Positions 8,341-16,960 of a stretch of 64,000 nt of DNA are shown piece by piece; the stretch's first letter is position 1; every line of letters starts with the position of its first letter. Location of the stretch: assembly GCA_020629515.1 (NCBI GenBank), contig JAHDDE010000007.1, positions 1 through 64,000 of the forward strand. The letters are read 5' to 3'. The DNA is from Saprospiraceae bacterium (GTDB lineage Bacteria; Bacteroidota; Bacteroidia; Chitinophagales; Saprospiraceae). The position numbers and the translations under genes were made by a program. The notes under the pieces are model-generated. The model saw only the letters and a program-made list of their open reading frames with translations. It ran no database searches and had not been told where the DNA came from.

Positions 8341-9601
8341 TCTGATAAGGTATTTCTATGGTAAAGGTAGAACCTACGTTTGGCTCAGAAGCCACTCTAA
8401 CATTCCACCCATGTGATTTACAGATATTTTTTACATAAAAAAGCCCTAGGCCAAATCCTTTGACATCATGGATATTGCCTGTGGATACACGATAAAATTT
8501 TTGAAAAAGTTTATCCAGTTCTTCTTTATTAATTCCGATTCCATTGTCTTTGATTTCCAAAAGCATTTTTTCGCCATTATTAATAATATTAATGGCTATC
8601 TGAGGAATTGATTTGCAGTACTTGACAGAATTATCAAGTATGTTATAAACTATATTGGTAAAATGCAATTTGTCACCTGTGATGATAGCGGCACTTTCAT
8701 CAACCGCTAATCCTACATGTCCAGGAGCAATTCTAATATTCTCAGCTGCGATTATGTCTTTGATTATTGGGATAATATCAAAACTTTCCTTTTTCAATTT
8801 AAAATTGTCTGATTCAAGTCTTGCCAGACTTAGTACTTTCTCAACTTGATTGTTCAGGCGACTATTTTGATCAGAGATGATCTCGGTATACTTTTTTATT
8901 CGTTCATTCTGATTGAGTATTGGATCTTTAAGCAAATAATCTGACGCTATCTTAATAGAGGATATTGGCGTTTTAAACTCATGGGTCATATTATTAATAA
9001 AATCTTTTTGGAGTTCGGAAAGCTTCTTCTGTTTGAGGATGACCCACATAGAATATACCAAGAAAGAGAGTGCTAAAAATGTGATAAAACTGAACAACAA
9101 ATTCTGCCACATATTGCTCAGAAGAAAACCAGTCTTAGACGGAAATTTAACCACAAAGTAATAGGTAAGATCTTCGAATTTGGGTAGAACACCTGATTTT
9201 TCTTTGGACTCGTCCAAATGTTCCATTTTACAGTAGCTGCCATATACAAGCTCTTTGGATAGACAGTCATAGACAGCATACTCGAAGTCAGTATTGATAG
9301 CTTTTTCCTCAAAAGATCTGATTAGATAATCTTCTAAAATATTGGCATCAATGTTATTATTTACATTAACAGCATAGTAATTAGAAGATTTGCGCTGAAC
9401 GAGATTTTGCTTAGGTAATTCTGATTGATTGAAGGCTGCAATTTTTTGCGCCACCTCATAAAGCGCAATCGTAACAGATTGATGAAACTCAGAATCATTA
9501 AGGATAAAAGCTCTCCTCAACCAATAACCCTGAATAATTATTATTCCGAAAATTGAAAAGGCTCCAAGTATGGCTAATCTTCTTATCAGATTACTATTCA
9601 T
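8333..9601 (-). CDS. Sensor histidine kinase
   Basis: 422 residues with the layout of a membrane sensor kinase: TM1 about 9-27, a periplasmic sensor domain of about 135 residues with two cysteines (113 and 124), TM2 about 168-189, then the dimerisation/phospho-acceptor domain with His207 in NNMTHEFKTPISS. The ATP-binding domain has the N box (NILDNS, 320-325), G1 (DNGIG, 352-356) and G2 (GFGLGL, 382-387). No HAMP domain is evident. It is the first gene of a two-gene minus-strand operon with the response regulator, which it overlaps by 8 bp. The sensed signal is unknown because the periplasmic domain matches nothing I recognise. Confidence 0.9.
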   Translation of the reverse strand: MNSNLIRRLAILGAFSIFGIIIIQGYWLRRAFILNDSEFHQSVTIALYEVAQKIAAFNQSELPKQNLVQRKSSNYYAVNVNNNIDANILEDYLIRSFEEKAINTDFEYAVYDCLSKELVYGSYCKMEHLDESKEKSGVLPKFEDLTYYFVVKFPSKTGFLLSNMWQNLLFSFITFLALSFLVYSMWVILKQKKLSELQKDFINNMTHEFKTPISSIKIASDYLLKDPILNQNERIKKYTEIISDQNSRLNNQVEKVLSLARLESDNFKLKKESFDIIPIIKDIIAAENIRIAPGHVGLAVDESAAIITGDKLHFTNIVYNILDNSVKYCKSIPQIAINIINNGEKMLLEIKDNGIGINKEELDKLFQKFYRVSTGNIHDVKGFGLGLFYVKNICKSHGWNVRVASEPNVGSTFTIEIPYQNG

Positions 9602-9651
9602 ATTTCAAATATTCAAATCATTAATTGAGAAATGCGCTATGCTACATGCGG

Positions 9652-9668
9652 TTAACAGCGCATTAACA
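9652..9668 (-). promoter_or_regulatory. Tandem TGTTAA box upstream of the two-component operon
   Basis: Read on the minus strand, two perfect TGTTAA hexamers are separated by 5 bases, giving an 11-bp period, and the repeat extends to TTAACAGC on the plus strand (9652-9659 and 9663-9670). This is the geometry typical of OmpR/PhoP-class regulators, which bind head-to-tail dimers on one DNA face. The box lies about 50 bp before the kinase start codon and about 70 bp before the divergent DUF4271 gene, so either or both could be controlled. The repeat is seen; the binding partner is inferred. Confidence 0.55.
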
Positions 9669-9736
9669 GCATTTCCTCGATAATATTATACTCTTTTATC
9701 GCAGTATGATGTTGAGGTGCGTATTTTTGGTTCATT

Positions 9737-10669
9737 ATGAGGTTTGGGCTTTTGGTCATTTTCTATTGCGTTCATTGGGTCTTATTGTCTCAGTATGCTC
9801 TGTCAGCTCAAGACAGTTTAACTATCACTACTGACTCAATAGAGCTAAAGAGAAATGATAAAGTAAAAAACCCTTTCGAAATTCGTCAAAAAAGAACTAA
9901 TGAATCGAGAAAGAATGATACTGTCGAATCAGTGACAAAAATCCAGCCCCACAATAATCCATTTGACAAAAAATCATACAGCTCTAACATAAATAGCATT
10001 GACGATATTCCAAATAGAAATAATAATGATGATTCTAAAAGAAAACTAATTTTTGGAATTATAACATTATTAGGATTGATATTGTTAGTTTTTGGTGTTT
10101 CGCTCAATCAGCCAAAAGTTCAAAGGTTCTTTCAATCCTTGTATAATACAAATACACTAAAGTCACTATTTAGAAATACGAAGACCATCTTTGAACTACA
10201 ACACATTGTTTTATACTTTCTTTTTATTGTTAATGGCTCTCTATTTCTTGCGTTGATATTAGATCATTTCTTTGGGTATACTATAATCCAGTATTGGTTG
10301 ATCCCTCTGTGTCTGCTAGGTGTTTATATAGTACGTCATATCATTATGGCTTTGATTTCCTTCGTCTTTACTTTTAGCACTACTGTAGACGTTTATAATT
10401 ATAGTATAGGAACTCATAATATAGCACTCGGTATCATTTTGTTTCCCTTCATTATTGGGTTGCAATTCGGAGCAGCATCCATTCAGTCTATTTTGATATA
10501 TTTTGGGCTTATTATAATTGGGGTGATCTATCTTTTACGTCAATTTAAAGGATTACTCTTGGCCATCACTATAAGAGACTTTAATCTGATCTATTTTTTT
10601 ATTTATCTTTGCGCCGTCGAAATTGCACCTATTTTAGTAATACTCAGAATAACTGAAATAGTTGGATAA
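9737..10669 (+). CDS. DUF4271 membrane protein
   Basis: 310 residues: a signal peptide (cleavage near ALSAQ), a polar, Asn/Lys-rich region up to about residue 95, then membrane helices near 99-117, 152-175, 185-215, 230-260, 262-277 and 285-308. The C-terminal six-helix region with a YW..PL...Y..RH block fits DUF4271, a Bacteroidota-specific family. These genes are commonly found next to uroporphyrinogen-III synthase, as here (23 bp gap to hemD), but no function is established. The upstream region is shared with the divergent sensor kinase. Confidence 0.72.
   Translation: MRFGLLVIFYCVHWVLLSQYALSAQDSLTITTDSIELKRNDKVKNPFEIRQKRTNESRKNDTVESVTKIQPHNNPFDKKSYSSNINSIDDIPNRNNNDDSKRKLIFGIITLLGLILLVFGVSLNQPKVQRFFQSLYNTNTLKSLFRNTKTIFELQHIVLYFLFIVNGSLFLALILDHFFGYTIIQYWLIPLCLLGVYIVRHIIMALISFVFTFSTTVDVYNYSIGTHNIALGIILFPFIIGLQFGAASIQSILIYFGLIIIGVIYLLRQFKGLLLAITIRDFNLIYFFIYLCAVEIAPILVILRITEIVG
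10604..10611 (+). promoter_or_regulatory. Bacteroidota-type -7 element, candidate internal hemD promoter
   Basis: TATCTTTG followed by CGCC matches the TAnnTTTG -7 consensus with the often-seen C after it. It lies inside the 3' end of the DUF4271 gene, about 80 bp before the hemD start. No clear -33 TTG partner is seen at 19-21 bp spacing. Confidence 0.4.
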
Positions 10670-10692
10670 TCGGACCATACTAAATCAAGTGA

Positions 10693-11469
10693 ATGTCTGC
10701 AGAAGGAAACGCTCAGTCTAAAACGGCTTATAAAAAGGTAAAGACGATTTTGATCTCTCAACCTGAACCAACAAGATCACCATATTTTGAATTAGCCAAG
10801 AAATGGGATTTACAGATTGATTGGAGACCTTTTATTCATGTCGAACCAGTCACAGAGAAAGAATTTCGGCGCAATAGGATTAGACCTGATGAGTTCACAG
10901 CGATAATTTTTACAAGTAAAAATTCTGTAGATCATTTCTTCAGCATTTGCGAAATTATCAGATGCAAGATGTCACAGAGTACTAAGTATTTCTGTCTGAC
11001 AAAGGCAATTGCGGATTATCTGCAAAAGTTTATCGTTTATAGAAAACGAAAGGTATTTGTTGGCCAACGGACTATCAAAGATCTCGAAGCACCATTGCTC
11101 AAACACAGAGAAAACGAAAAATTCTTATTGCCATGCTCTAATCTTGGGGCTAAAGATGTAGTTGGATTCCTAACAGAAAAAGCCTTTGATTTCAGAGATA
11201 TCATGATGTATAAGACTGTATCGAGTGATCTTTCTGATCTAAGTGATGTCACCTACGATGTATTAGTGTTCTTCAGCCCATTAGGAATTCAATCTTTATA
11301 TGAAAACTTTCCTGACTTTAAACAAAATGAAACTCGAATGGCCATTTTTGGTAAAAAAACTAAGAAGGCTGTTGAGGATAGAGGGTTGACTATCAACATA
11401 GAACCTACCAGTGACACGCCATCTATGACTATGGCAATAGAGAGTTATTTAAAGAAATCTAACAAATAG
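10693..11469 (+). CDS. hemD: Uroporphyrinogen-III synthase
   Basis: 258 residues. HemD closes hydroxymethylbilane with D-ring inversion to give uroporphyrinogen III, the precursor of haem. The protein has the two-lobed HemD pattern: an N-terminal lobe beginning VKTILISQPEP and leading to AIIFTSKNSVDHFF, then a second lobe with YDVLVFFSPLGIQSLYENF and a C-terminal segment with EPTSDTPSMTMAIESYL, where the conserved P-T/S-x-x-x-M/L helix lies. HemD sequences are poorly conserved, but these strand motifs and the DUF4271 neighbour are the usual Bacteroidota signature. The other haem genes are not in the window. The next gene follows by 10 bp. Confidence 0.82.
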   Translation: MSAEGNAQSKTAYKKVKTILISQPEPTRSPYFELAKKWDLQIDWRPFIHVEPVTEKEFRRNRIRPDEFTAIIFTSKNSVDHFFSICEIIRCKMSQSTKYFCLTKAIADYLQKFIVYRKRKVFVGQRTIKDLEAPLLKHRENEKFLLPCSNLGAKDVVGFLTEKAFDFRDIMMYKTVSSDLSDLSDVTYDVLVFFSPLGIQSLYENFPDFKQNETRMAIFGKKTKKAVEDRGLTINIEPTSDTPSMTMAIESYLKKSNK

Positions 11470-11479
11470 AGAATTCATC

Positions 11480-12139
11480 TTGATAGAAAAGTACTACGAT
11501 ACTGAGGAAGTTCTATCATTACAACATCAATTGTTACAACCTAAACCAGGATTTGAGGCTCATCAGAAGTTGTCGCCAGCATATGACAATAAACGTCTAA
11601 AAAAGTACTATACACCGTCAGAAGATGCCAAAGAGGCGGCAGTGATGTTGATGTTGTATAAACAGCAGTCCCAATGGAATACCGTTTTCATGCAGCGTTC
11701 ATCACAAGAGAATGATAAGCATAGTGGTCAAATCAGTTTTCCAGGAGGGAGGTTAGAACACTCGGATGATAACCTTATGGATTGTGCATTAAGAGAAACA
11801 GAAGAAGAATTAGGTATCAACCGAAATAAAATAAAAGTCCTTGGAGCTTTATCTCCTCTTTTTGTTTTCGCGAGTAATCATTTGGTCCAACCTTACGTAG
11901 GCGTTATGGATCCGAATGTTACTTATGAACCCAATAAACTTGAAGTGGCTGAAGTGATTGACGCACCAATCGGATATTTTTTAAACGAAAAGAACTTGAA
12001 GGTCAAAGATATTGCAGTTAGAGAAGGAGTGATCAAAGATGTTCCTTACTTTGATCTCTTTGGTAAAGTTCTTTGGGGTGCCACTGCCATGATATTATCG
12101 GAATTCTTGCATATTTGGAATCAGAAAAGTGATTCATGA
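11480..12139 (+). CDS. Nudix hydrolase, CoA-pyrophosphatase type
   Basis: About 219 residues. The Nudix box is at about 89-113: GGRLEHSDDNLMD followed by ALRETEEELGI, with the metal-binding REtEEE core at 105-110. The preceding HSGQISFPGG is characteristic of NudL-type CoA pyrophosphatases, which split CoA and its derivatives into 4'-phosphopantetheine and 3',5'-ADP. The first glutamate of the canonical box is an aspartate, as I recall for several CoA-type members. No ATG lies near the frame start; I use the TTG at 11480 because the N-terminal helix before the Nudix fold is needed for normal length. It sits between hemD (10 bp) and the START gene (4-bp ATGA overlap). Confidence 0.8.
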   Translation: MIEKYYDTEEVLSLQHQLLQPKPGFEAHQKLSPAYDNKRLKKYYTPSEDAKEAAVMLMLYKQQSQWNTVFMQRSSQENDKHSGQISFPGGRLEHSDDNLMDCALRETEEELGINRNKIKVLGALSPLFVFASNHLVQPYVGVMDPNVTYEPNKLEVAEVIDAPIGYFLNEKNLKVKDIAVREGVIKDVPYFDLFGKVLWGATAMILSEFLHIWNQKSDS

Positions 12140-12786
12140 AATTGTTCTATAAATTATTATTGATTATTTACGGATTTGTTTTTGCATATCCTTTAAGCAG
12201 TCAAGAATCCGATTGGGTATTTAGAAAAGAGACTGAAGGAATAAAAGCGTACACTCAAAAACATGATTGGTCCAAATTCGATGAATATAGGATAGAAACT
12301 ACTATAGACGGTAATTTGTCTGCTATATTGGCCGTATTCAAAGATTTTGATATTTATCCTGTGCTTTTTGATGGGTTTGATGAAATCATAAATCATGTCA
12401 ATGAACCCGATAGATATGTGAACTATATCACAATCAATACACCATTTCCTGCTCGCAACAGAGATGGTGTATATGTAAATGAGTTGAAATATAATCAGGA
12501 TCAAAAGCTATTGCATATAGATATCACTTGCTCAGATGAATACTATAATAATGACAGTGGTTATGTACAAATCAAAAATTGTAATGGCTTTTGGGATATT
12601 AAAGATATAGGAGGAAATAAGCTTAAAATTGTACATCAATTTGTAATGGATCCTGGGGGTAATGTCCCAGCATTCATCATAAATATGCAAACTGTCAAAA
12701 ATCCACTTAAGACGATGAAAACATTGAAAAAATTGATCCTTGAGCCAAAGTATCAAAATAGAGAATTTGAAATTTTGAACCCGTAA
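12136..12786 (+). CDS. Secreted START-domain lipid-binding-like protein
   Basis: 216 residues. A signal peptide (ends near PLSSQ) is followed by a single START/Bet v1-like domain: WVFRKETEGIKAYTQ, then ILAVFKDFDIYP, then the central strands around ITINTPFPARNRDGVYV, then a long C-terminal helix. START domains in bacteria bind hydrophobic ligands in a deep cavity; the ligand here is unknown. The start codon overlaps the stop of the Nudix gene (ATGA), and the sugar-dehydrogenase gene begins 3 bp after the stop, so it is embedded in one operon. Confidence 0.75.
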   Translation: MKLFYKLLLIIYGFVFAYPLSSQESDWVFRKETEGIKAYTQKHDWSKFDEYRIETTIDGNLSAILAVFKDFDIYPVLFDGFDEIINHVNEPDRYVNYITINTPFPARNRDGVYVNELKYNQDQKLLHIDITCSDEYYNNDSGYVQIKNCNGFWDIKDIGGNKLKIVHQFVMDPGGNVPAFIINMQTVKNPLKTMKTLKKLILEPKYQNREFEILNP

Positions 12787-12789
12787 ATT

Positions 12790-13938
12790 ATGAGAGATCT
12801 ATTAATTTTCTTTTTCCCTTTATTGTTGGCGTGCAACAATACTACAGTAAATGCTCCAGCTGATAAAAAAGAAAACAATGACGAAATCAACATAGAGCAG
12901 TCGTTGTCCGCCATTCAGCTACCTGAAGGATATAAAATCGAAATATTTGCTGACGAGGTCGAAAATGCACGGTCAATGGCTCTTTCACCCAATGGCACGT
13001 TATTCATTGGGACTCGGTCAAAAGGTGACGTATATGCTGTGCAAGATACGGATGGCGATTATGTGGCAGACAAAAAGTATACCTTACTTACTGGAGGTAA
13101 TATGCCAAATGGTGTAGCTTTTAGGGATGGTGATTTATATGTGGCAGAAGTAAATAGAATTCTGAAATTTGAGAATATAGAGGATAATTTGGAAGCACCA
13201 GGAGAACCTTCAGTGGTCTACGATCAGTATCCAGAAGAAAAACACCACGGATGGAAATTTATTTCATTTGGCCCTGATGGTAAGTTATATGTCCCAGTTG
13301 GGGCACCATGTAATATATGCGAGTCAGAAGACCCTATATTCAATACTATTACCAGGATTAATGCTGATGGATCTGATATGGAGATTGTTCAATCTGGGGT
13401 GAGGAATACGGTCGGATTTACTTGGCACCCAAATGGTGATTTATGGTTTACTGATAATGGTAGAGATATGATGGGAGATGATGTACCCGCTTGTGAACTC
13501 AATAGAGCAGAGAGGGATCAGCTTCATTTTGGATATCCATATTGCCATCAAGGAGATTTGTTAGATCCTGATTTGGGAATCAATAAGTCGTGTGACGATT
13601 ATACCGCGCCTGTACAACAGTTAGGACCCCATACCGCACCATTAGGAGTTGAGTTCGCATTTGAAGATAATTTTGATGGTGCACATACTGGTAATATTTT
13701 TATCGCAGAACATGGTTCTTGGAACCGAAGTAAAAAAATAGGGTACAGAATTAGCTTAGTAGAAGTCGATGACCAATTCCAGTCAAAAGGATACTCTGTA
13801 TTTGCAAGCGGGTGGTTAGATGAAGAAAAGGATGAAGTATGGGGAAGACCAGTTGATATTGAGTGGATGCCTGATGGTTCTATGTTAGTGTCAGATGATT
13901 ATGCAGATGTTGTATATAGAATCAGTAAGAAAGGATAA
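12790..13938 (+). CDS. Lipoprotein of the sorbosone/glucose dehydrogenase beta-propeller family
   Basis: 382 residues. The N-terminus is a lipoprotein signal with LLACNN (Cys15). The rest is a six-bladed propeller of the soluble glucose/sorbosone dehydrogenase type: LPEGYKIEIFADEVENARSM opens blade 1, HHGWKFISFGPDGKLYVPVG and RNTVGFTWHPNGDLWFTDNGRD are typical blade motifs, and HGSWNRSKKIGYRISLVEVD is near the end. Family members oxidise sugars with PQQ as cofactor, acting in the periplasm. The conserved histidine and arginine positions (HHGW, GVRNTVG) are present, so activity is plausible, but the substrate is unknown. It is the last gene of the DUF4271-hemD run, 3 bp after the START gene. 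Confidence 0.8.
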   Translation: MRDLLIFFFPLLLACNNTTVNAPADKKENNDEINIEQSLSAIQLPEGYKIEIFADEVENARSMALSPNGTLFIGTRSKGDVYAVQDTDGDYVADKKYTLLTGGNMPNGVAFRDGDLYVAEVNRILKFENIEDNLEAPGEPSVVYDQYPEEKHHGWKFISFGPDGKLYVPVGAPCNICESEDPIFNTITRINADGSDMEIVQSGVRNTVGFTWHPNGDLWFTDNGRDMMGDDVPACELNRAERDQLHFGYPYCHQGDLLDPDLGINKSCDDYTAPVQQLGPHTAPLGVEFAFEDNFDGAHTGNIFIAEHGSWNRSKKIGYRISLVEVDDQFQSKGYSVFASGWLDEEKDEVWGRPVDIEWMPDGSMLVSDDYADVVYRISKKG

Positions 13939-14011
13939 ATTAAATAGTATCTAAATAAGGATACGTCATTTGGATAGCATAACCATCTATGTTATAATCC
14001 TTAAAGGTTAC

Positions 14012-14019
14012 TATCTTTG
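14012..14019 (+). promoter_or_regulatory. Bacteroidota-type -7 element of the nqr operon
   Basis: TATCTTTG, followed by TGGC, is a full match to TAnnTTTG. It lies 28 bp before the ATG at 14048 and downstream of the possible TTG start at 13970, so it argues that nqrA translation begins at 14048. A -33 TTG at the usual spacing is not evident. Confidence 0.55.
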
Positions 14020-14047
14020 TGGCGATTTTTTACATCATAGACGAAAA

Positions 14048-15688
14048 ATGCAAGATAAACGCACTTTTTTTCCCTCTTTCTTAAGCATTATGGGTGTATT
14101 GTTAGTTTCAAGCCCATTATCTGCCCAGGGAGCAGAATCGAGTAACAACGTTACAGTAATAGCAATTTTAATCATCATAGGAGCGCTGATATTAGTTAGC
14201 GCGATATTAACCTTAAGCCAAAATTTTATCTCATTAGAGGCACAGAAAATTGGTGTTGATATTGATGACGAGACATCGGATAACCCTATCACAAAATTAT
14301 GGAAGAGTCCTGCACCGAGTTTTACTAAGGGGTCTACATTAGTAGAATTAGATAAAGGTCATGACATCTTACTAAAAGGGTCTGCTGCTAAAACAATCGT
14401 AGATGCTAAAGCAACAAGGTATGCCGTTAAACCGCAAGACTATAGAGGTATGTCGCCGATACCAAAAGTTTTAGTAGCTGTAGGGGATGAAGTAAAAGCA
14501 GGGCAACCGCTATTGATTGATAAGAAGAACGATAGAGTTAAGCATGTATCTCCAGTATCCGGAGAAGTCATAGAAGTGAAAAGAGGAGAAAAAAGATCTA
14601 TTGCTGAGGTTATAATATTGGCTGATAAAGAGATTAAATATCATCAGTATGAACCACCAAGTATCTCTGAAGCTTCACGAGAGGACATTGTTGAGTTCCT
14701 ACTAAATTCTGGAGGGTGGACTTTGCTCAACCAGAGGCCGCACGATATTATGCCAAGCCCAGAAGATGTTCCGGCTAATATCTTCATAAGTACATTTGAT
14801 ACTGCACCACTTGCTCCAGATTATAGCATTATAATTGAAGGTAGAGAAGATGCTTTTCAAAAAGGTTTGGATACATTGAACAGATTGACAACAGGCAATG
14901 TTTGCTTAGGCCTTGATGCTAACGGAGACAAAGCTCCTCATGCTGGATACACCGAGGCTACAGGAGTCAATAAGAGATGGTTTAAAGGGAAACACCCAAG
15001 TGGAAATGTAGGTATTCAGATCCATCATACTGCACCTATTAAGCCTGGCATGAAAGTTTGGACTTTAGGAGTTCAAGAGGTTATTGCATTAGGAGACTTG
15101 ATGCATAAGGGTATTTTTAACGCTGAGAAAGTAGTTGCTTTAGGAGGAAACAATGTTGTAAATCCAACTCATATTAGAACATATGCGGGAGCCAACATTG
15201 GAGAATTAGTAAAAGAAAATATAGTTGGAGACAACTTCAGAATTGTCGATGGTGATGTACTTAGCGGAAAACAAAGCTCCTTAGAAGGATTTTTGTCGGC
15301 CAAGTCGGATCAAATAAGTGTAATTGAGGAGGGGGATTATTATGAGATATTTGGATGGTTGCTACCTATAACTCCGAGGCCTACGATTTCTAAGACCTTT
15401 CCAAACTTCTTGTATCCCAACATGGAGTTCGAAGCAAATACCAACACCCATGGAGAAAGAAGAGCATTTGTGGTTAGTGGTCAATATGAGAAAGTGTTGC
15501 CGATGAAAATATATCCTCAACATTTGATGAAGGCTATCATGACCGGAGATTTTGAACAAATGGAAGGATTGGGTATTTATGAACTATCAGAAGAAGATGT
15601 TGCGCTATGCGAATTTGTATGTACGTCTAAAGTGCCTTTGCAAAGTATCTTGAGGGATGGTTTAGAAATGATAAGAGAACAAAGTTAA
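14048..15688 (+). CDS. nqrA: Na+-translocating NADH:quinone reductase subunit A, with N-terminal membrane extension
   Basis: I start at the ATG at 14048 (546 residues) rather than the TTG at 13970, because a good promoter element lies between them. NqrA proper begins near residue 98 (LVELDKGHDILLKGSA) and covers about 450 residues, including the barrel-like ISPVSGEV-type segment (HVSPVSGEVIEVKRG) and NVGIQIHHTAPI. Before it lies an extra region of about 97 residues: a signal-like segment ending SPLSAQG, a hydrophobic helix at about 36-57, and a polar linker. Known NqrA subunits are about 446 residues, cytoplasmic and soluble, held to the complex through NqrB; here the subunit would be tethered by its own helix. 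It is the first gene of nqrABCDEF, 27 bp before nqrB. Confidence 0.9.
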   Translation: MQDKRTFFPSFLSIMGVLLVSSPLSAQGAESSNNVTVIAILIIIGALILVSAILTLSQNFISLEAQKIGVDIDDETSDNPITKLWKSPAPSFTKGSTLVELDKGHDILLKGSAAKTIVDAKATRYAVKPQDYRGMSPIPKVLVAVGDEVKAGQPLLIDKKNDRVKHVSPVSGEVIEVKRGEKRSIAEVIILADKEIKYHQYEPPSISEASREDIVEFLLNSGGWTLLNQRPHDIMPSPEDVPANIFISTFDTAPLAPDYSIIIEGREDAFQKGLDTLNRLTTGNVCLGLDANGDKAPHAGYTEATGVNKRWFKGKHPSGNVGIQIHHTAPIKPGMKVWTLGVQEVIALGDLMHKGIFNAEKVVALGGNNVVNPTHIRTYAGANIGELVKENIVGDNFRIVDGDVLSGKQSSLEGFLSAKSDQISVIEEGDYYEIFGWLLPITPRPTISKTFPNFLYPNMEFEANTNTHGERRAFVVSGQYEKVLPMKIYPQHLMKAIMTGDFEQMEGLGIYELSEEDVALCEFVCTSKVPLQSILRDGLEMIREQS

Positions 15689-15715
15689 ATAGAATAAAAG
15701 TCAGAAAGACTAATT

Positions 15716-16960
15716 ATGGGTTTAATCGATATTTTTAAAAAGATAGAGCCAGACAAAAAGAAGAGTCCTATTCTTCATACATTGTTTGACGCTGTTTTCA
15801 CTTTTGCAGCTACACCTAACGAAACTACAAAAGGTGGGGTTCATATCAGAGACGGTATGGATTTGAAAAGGACAATGGTCCATGTTGTATTAGCAATGCA
15901 ACTTTGTTTTTTATTTGGAACTTATAACATCGGCCATCAGCATTTCAGTGCTATGGGACAATATGTTGGATTCATTGAAGGGTTTCATTTGAAGCTAGCA
16001 CATGGTTTAATTAAATTATTGCCACTTTTTATAGTTTCAAATGTGGTTGGATTAGGGATAGAGATATGGTACGCCTCTAAAAAAGGTCATGCTGTTGAAG
16101 AAGGTTATCTTGTATCTGGAGCATTGATTCCATTGATTATGCCACCAGATTTGCCTTTATGGATTTTGGTCTTATCAATTTTCTTTGCAGTGATTTTGGT
16201 CAAAGAAGCATTTGGTGGGACTGGTATGAATATTTGGAATGTGGCATTAATGGCACGTTTATTCGTGTTCTTCGCCTATCCAACAACCATATCGGGAGAT
16301 GATGTATGGGTATCTGGATTTGACCATATTCGTACTGGTTACGAAGCCAATTATGGTTGGGCTCATGGCTTGTTCAATGGTCTTTTCGGATGGATGGGAT
16401 TAGATACATTCACTGGAGGCCAAGTCGTTGATGGATTTACAGGTGCCACACCTTTAGCTCTGGCTTATCAGGGAGGATGGGAGGCTGTAACCAATGTTTA
16501 CTCGGTGTCAGAAATGTGGTGGGGAACCATACCAGGATCTATTGGTGAGACTTGTAAGCCATTTATCTTATTTGGAGCGATATTTTTGGCTGTAACAGGT
16601 ATTGCAAGTTGGAGAATCATGCTAAGTATGATCGTTGGAGCCGCTTTAATGGGTATGATATTGAATGCTTGGGATGCCACACCATTTATGGATGTACCTT
16701 GGTATTATCAATTCTACATGGGTAGTTTCTTTTTTGCGATGGCGTTTATGGCTACCGATCCAGTAACAGCAGCGTCGACTAATGCTGGAAAGATCGCATA
16801 TGGATTCCTTATAGGTTTTATCGGAATGATCGTTAGAGTGCTCAATCCTGCATATCCAGAGGGTTGGATGCTCGCTATTATATTCATGAATACTTTCGCT
16901 CCATTATTGGATAGATTGGTATTGAATGCTCACATGTCAAAAAGATTAGCAAGTGCGTAG
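15716..16960 (+). CDS. nqrB: Na+-translocating NADH:quinone reductase subunit B
   Basis: 414 residues, the usual length, with about ten membrane helices. It carries the flavinylation motif DGFTGATPLA; the FMN-linked threonine should be Thr245, matching the covalent FMN site of characterised NqrB proteins. NqrB holds a quinone-binding site and forms part of the sodium pathway in the cytoplasmic membrane. The N-terminal cytosolic part (about 1-55) is where NqrA docks in known structures. The stop overlaps the GTG start of nqrC by 8 bp, indicating coupled translation. The flavin transferase ApbE needed to attach FMN is not encoded in the window. Confidence 0.95.
   Translation: MGLIDIFKKIEPDKKKSPILHTLFDAVFTFAATPNETTKGGVHIRDGMDLKRTMVHVVLAMQLCFLFGTYNIGHQHFSAMGQYVGFIEGFHLKLAHGLIKLLPLFIVSNVVGLGIEIWYASKKGHAVEEGYLVSGALIPLIMPPDLPLWILVLSIFFAVILVKEAFGGTGMNIWNVALMARLFVFFAYPTTISGDDVWVSGFDHIRTGYEANYGWAHGLFNGLFGWMGLDTFTGGQVVDGFTGATPLALAYQGGWEAVTNVYSVSEMWWGTIPGSIGETCKPFILFGAIFLAVTGIASWRIMLSMIVGAALMGMILNAWDATPFMDVPWYYQFYMGSFFFAMAFMATDPVTAASTNAGKIAYGFLIGFIGMIVRVLNPAYPEGWMLAIIFMNTFAPLLDRLVLNAHMSKRLASA

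Noticed and set aside
13970-14047. TTG start for nqrA at 13970
   Set aside because: A full TAnnTTTG element with typical flank lies at 14012-14019, inside this stretch, and the ATG at 14048 begins a clean signal-like segment.
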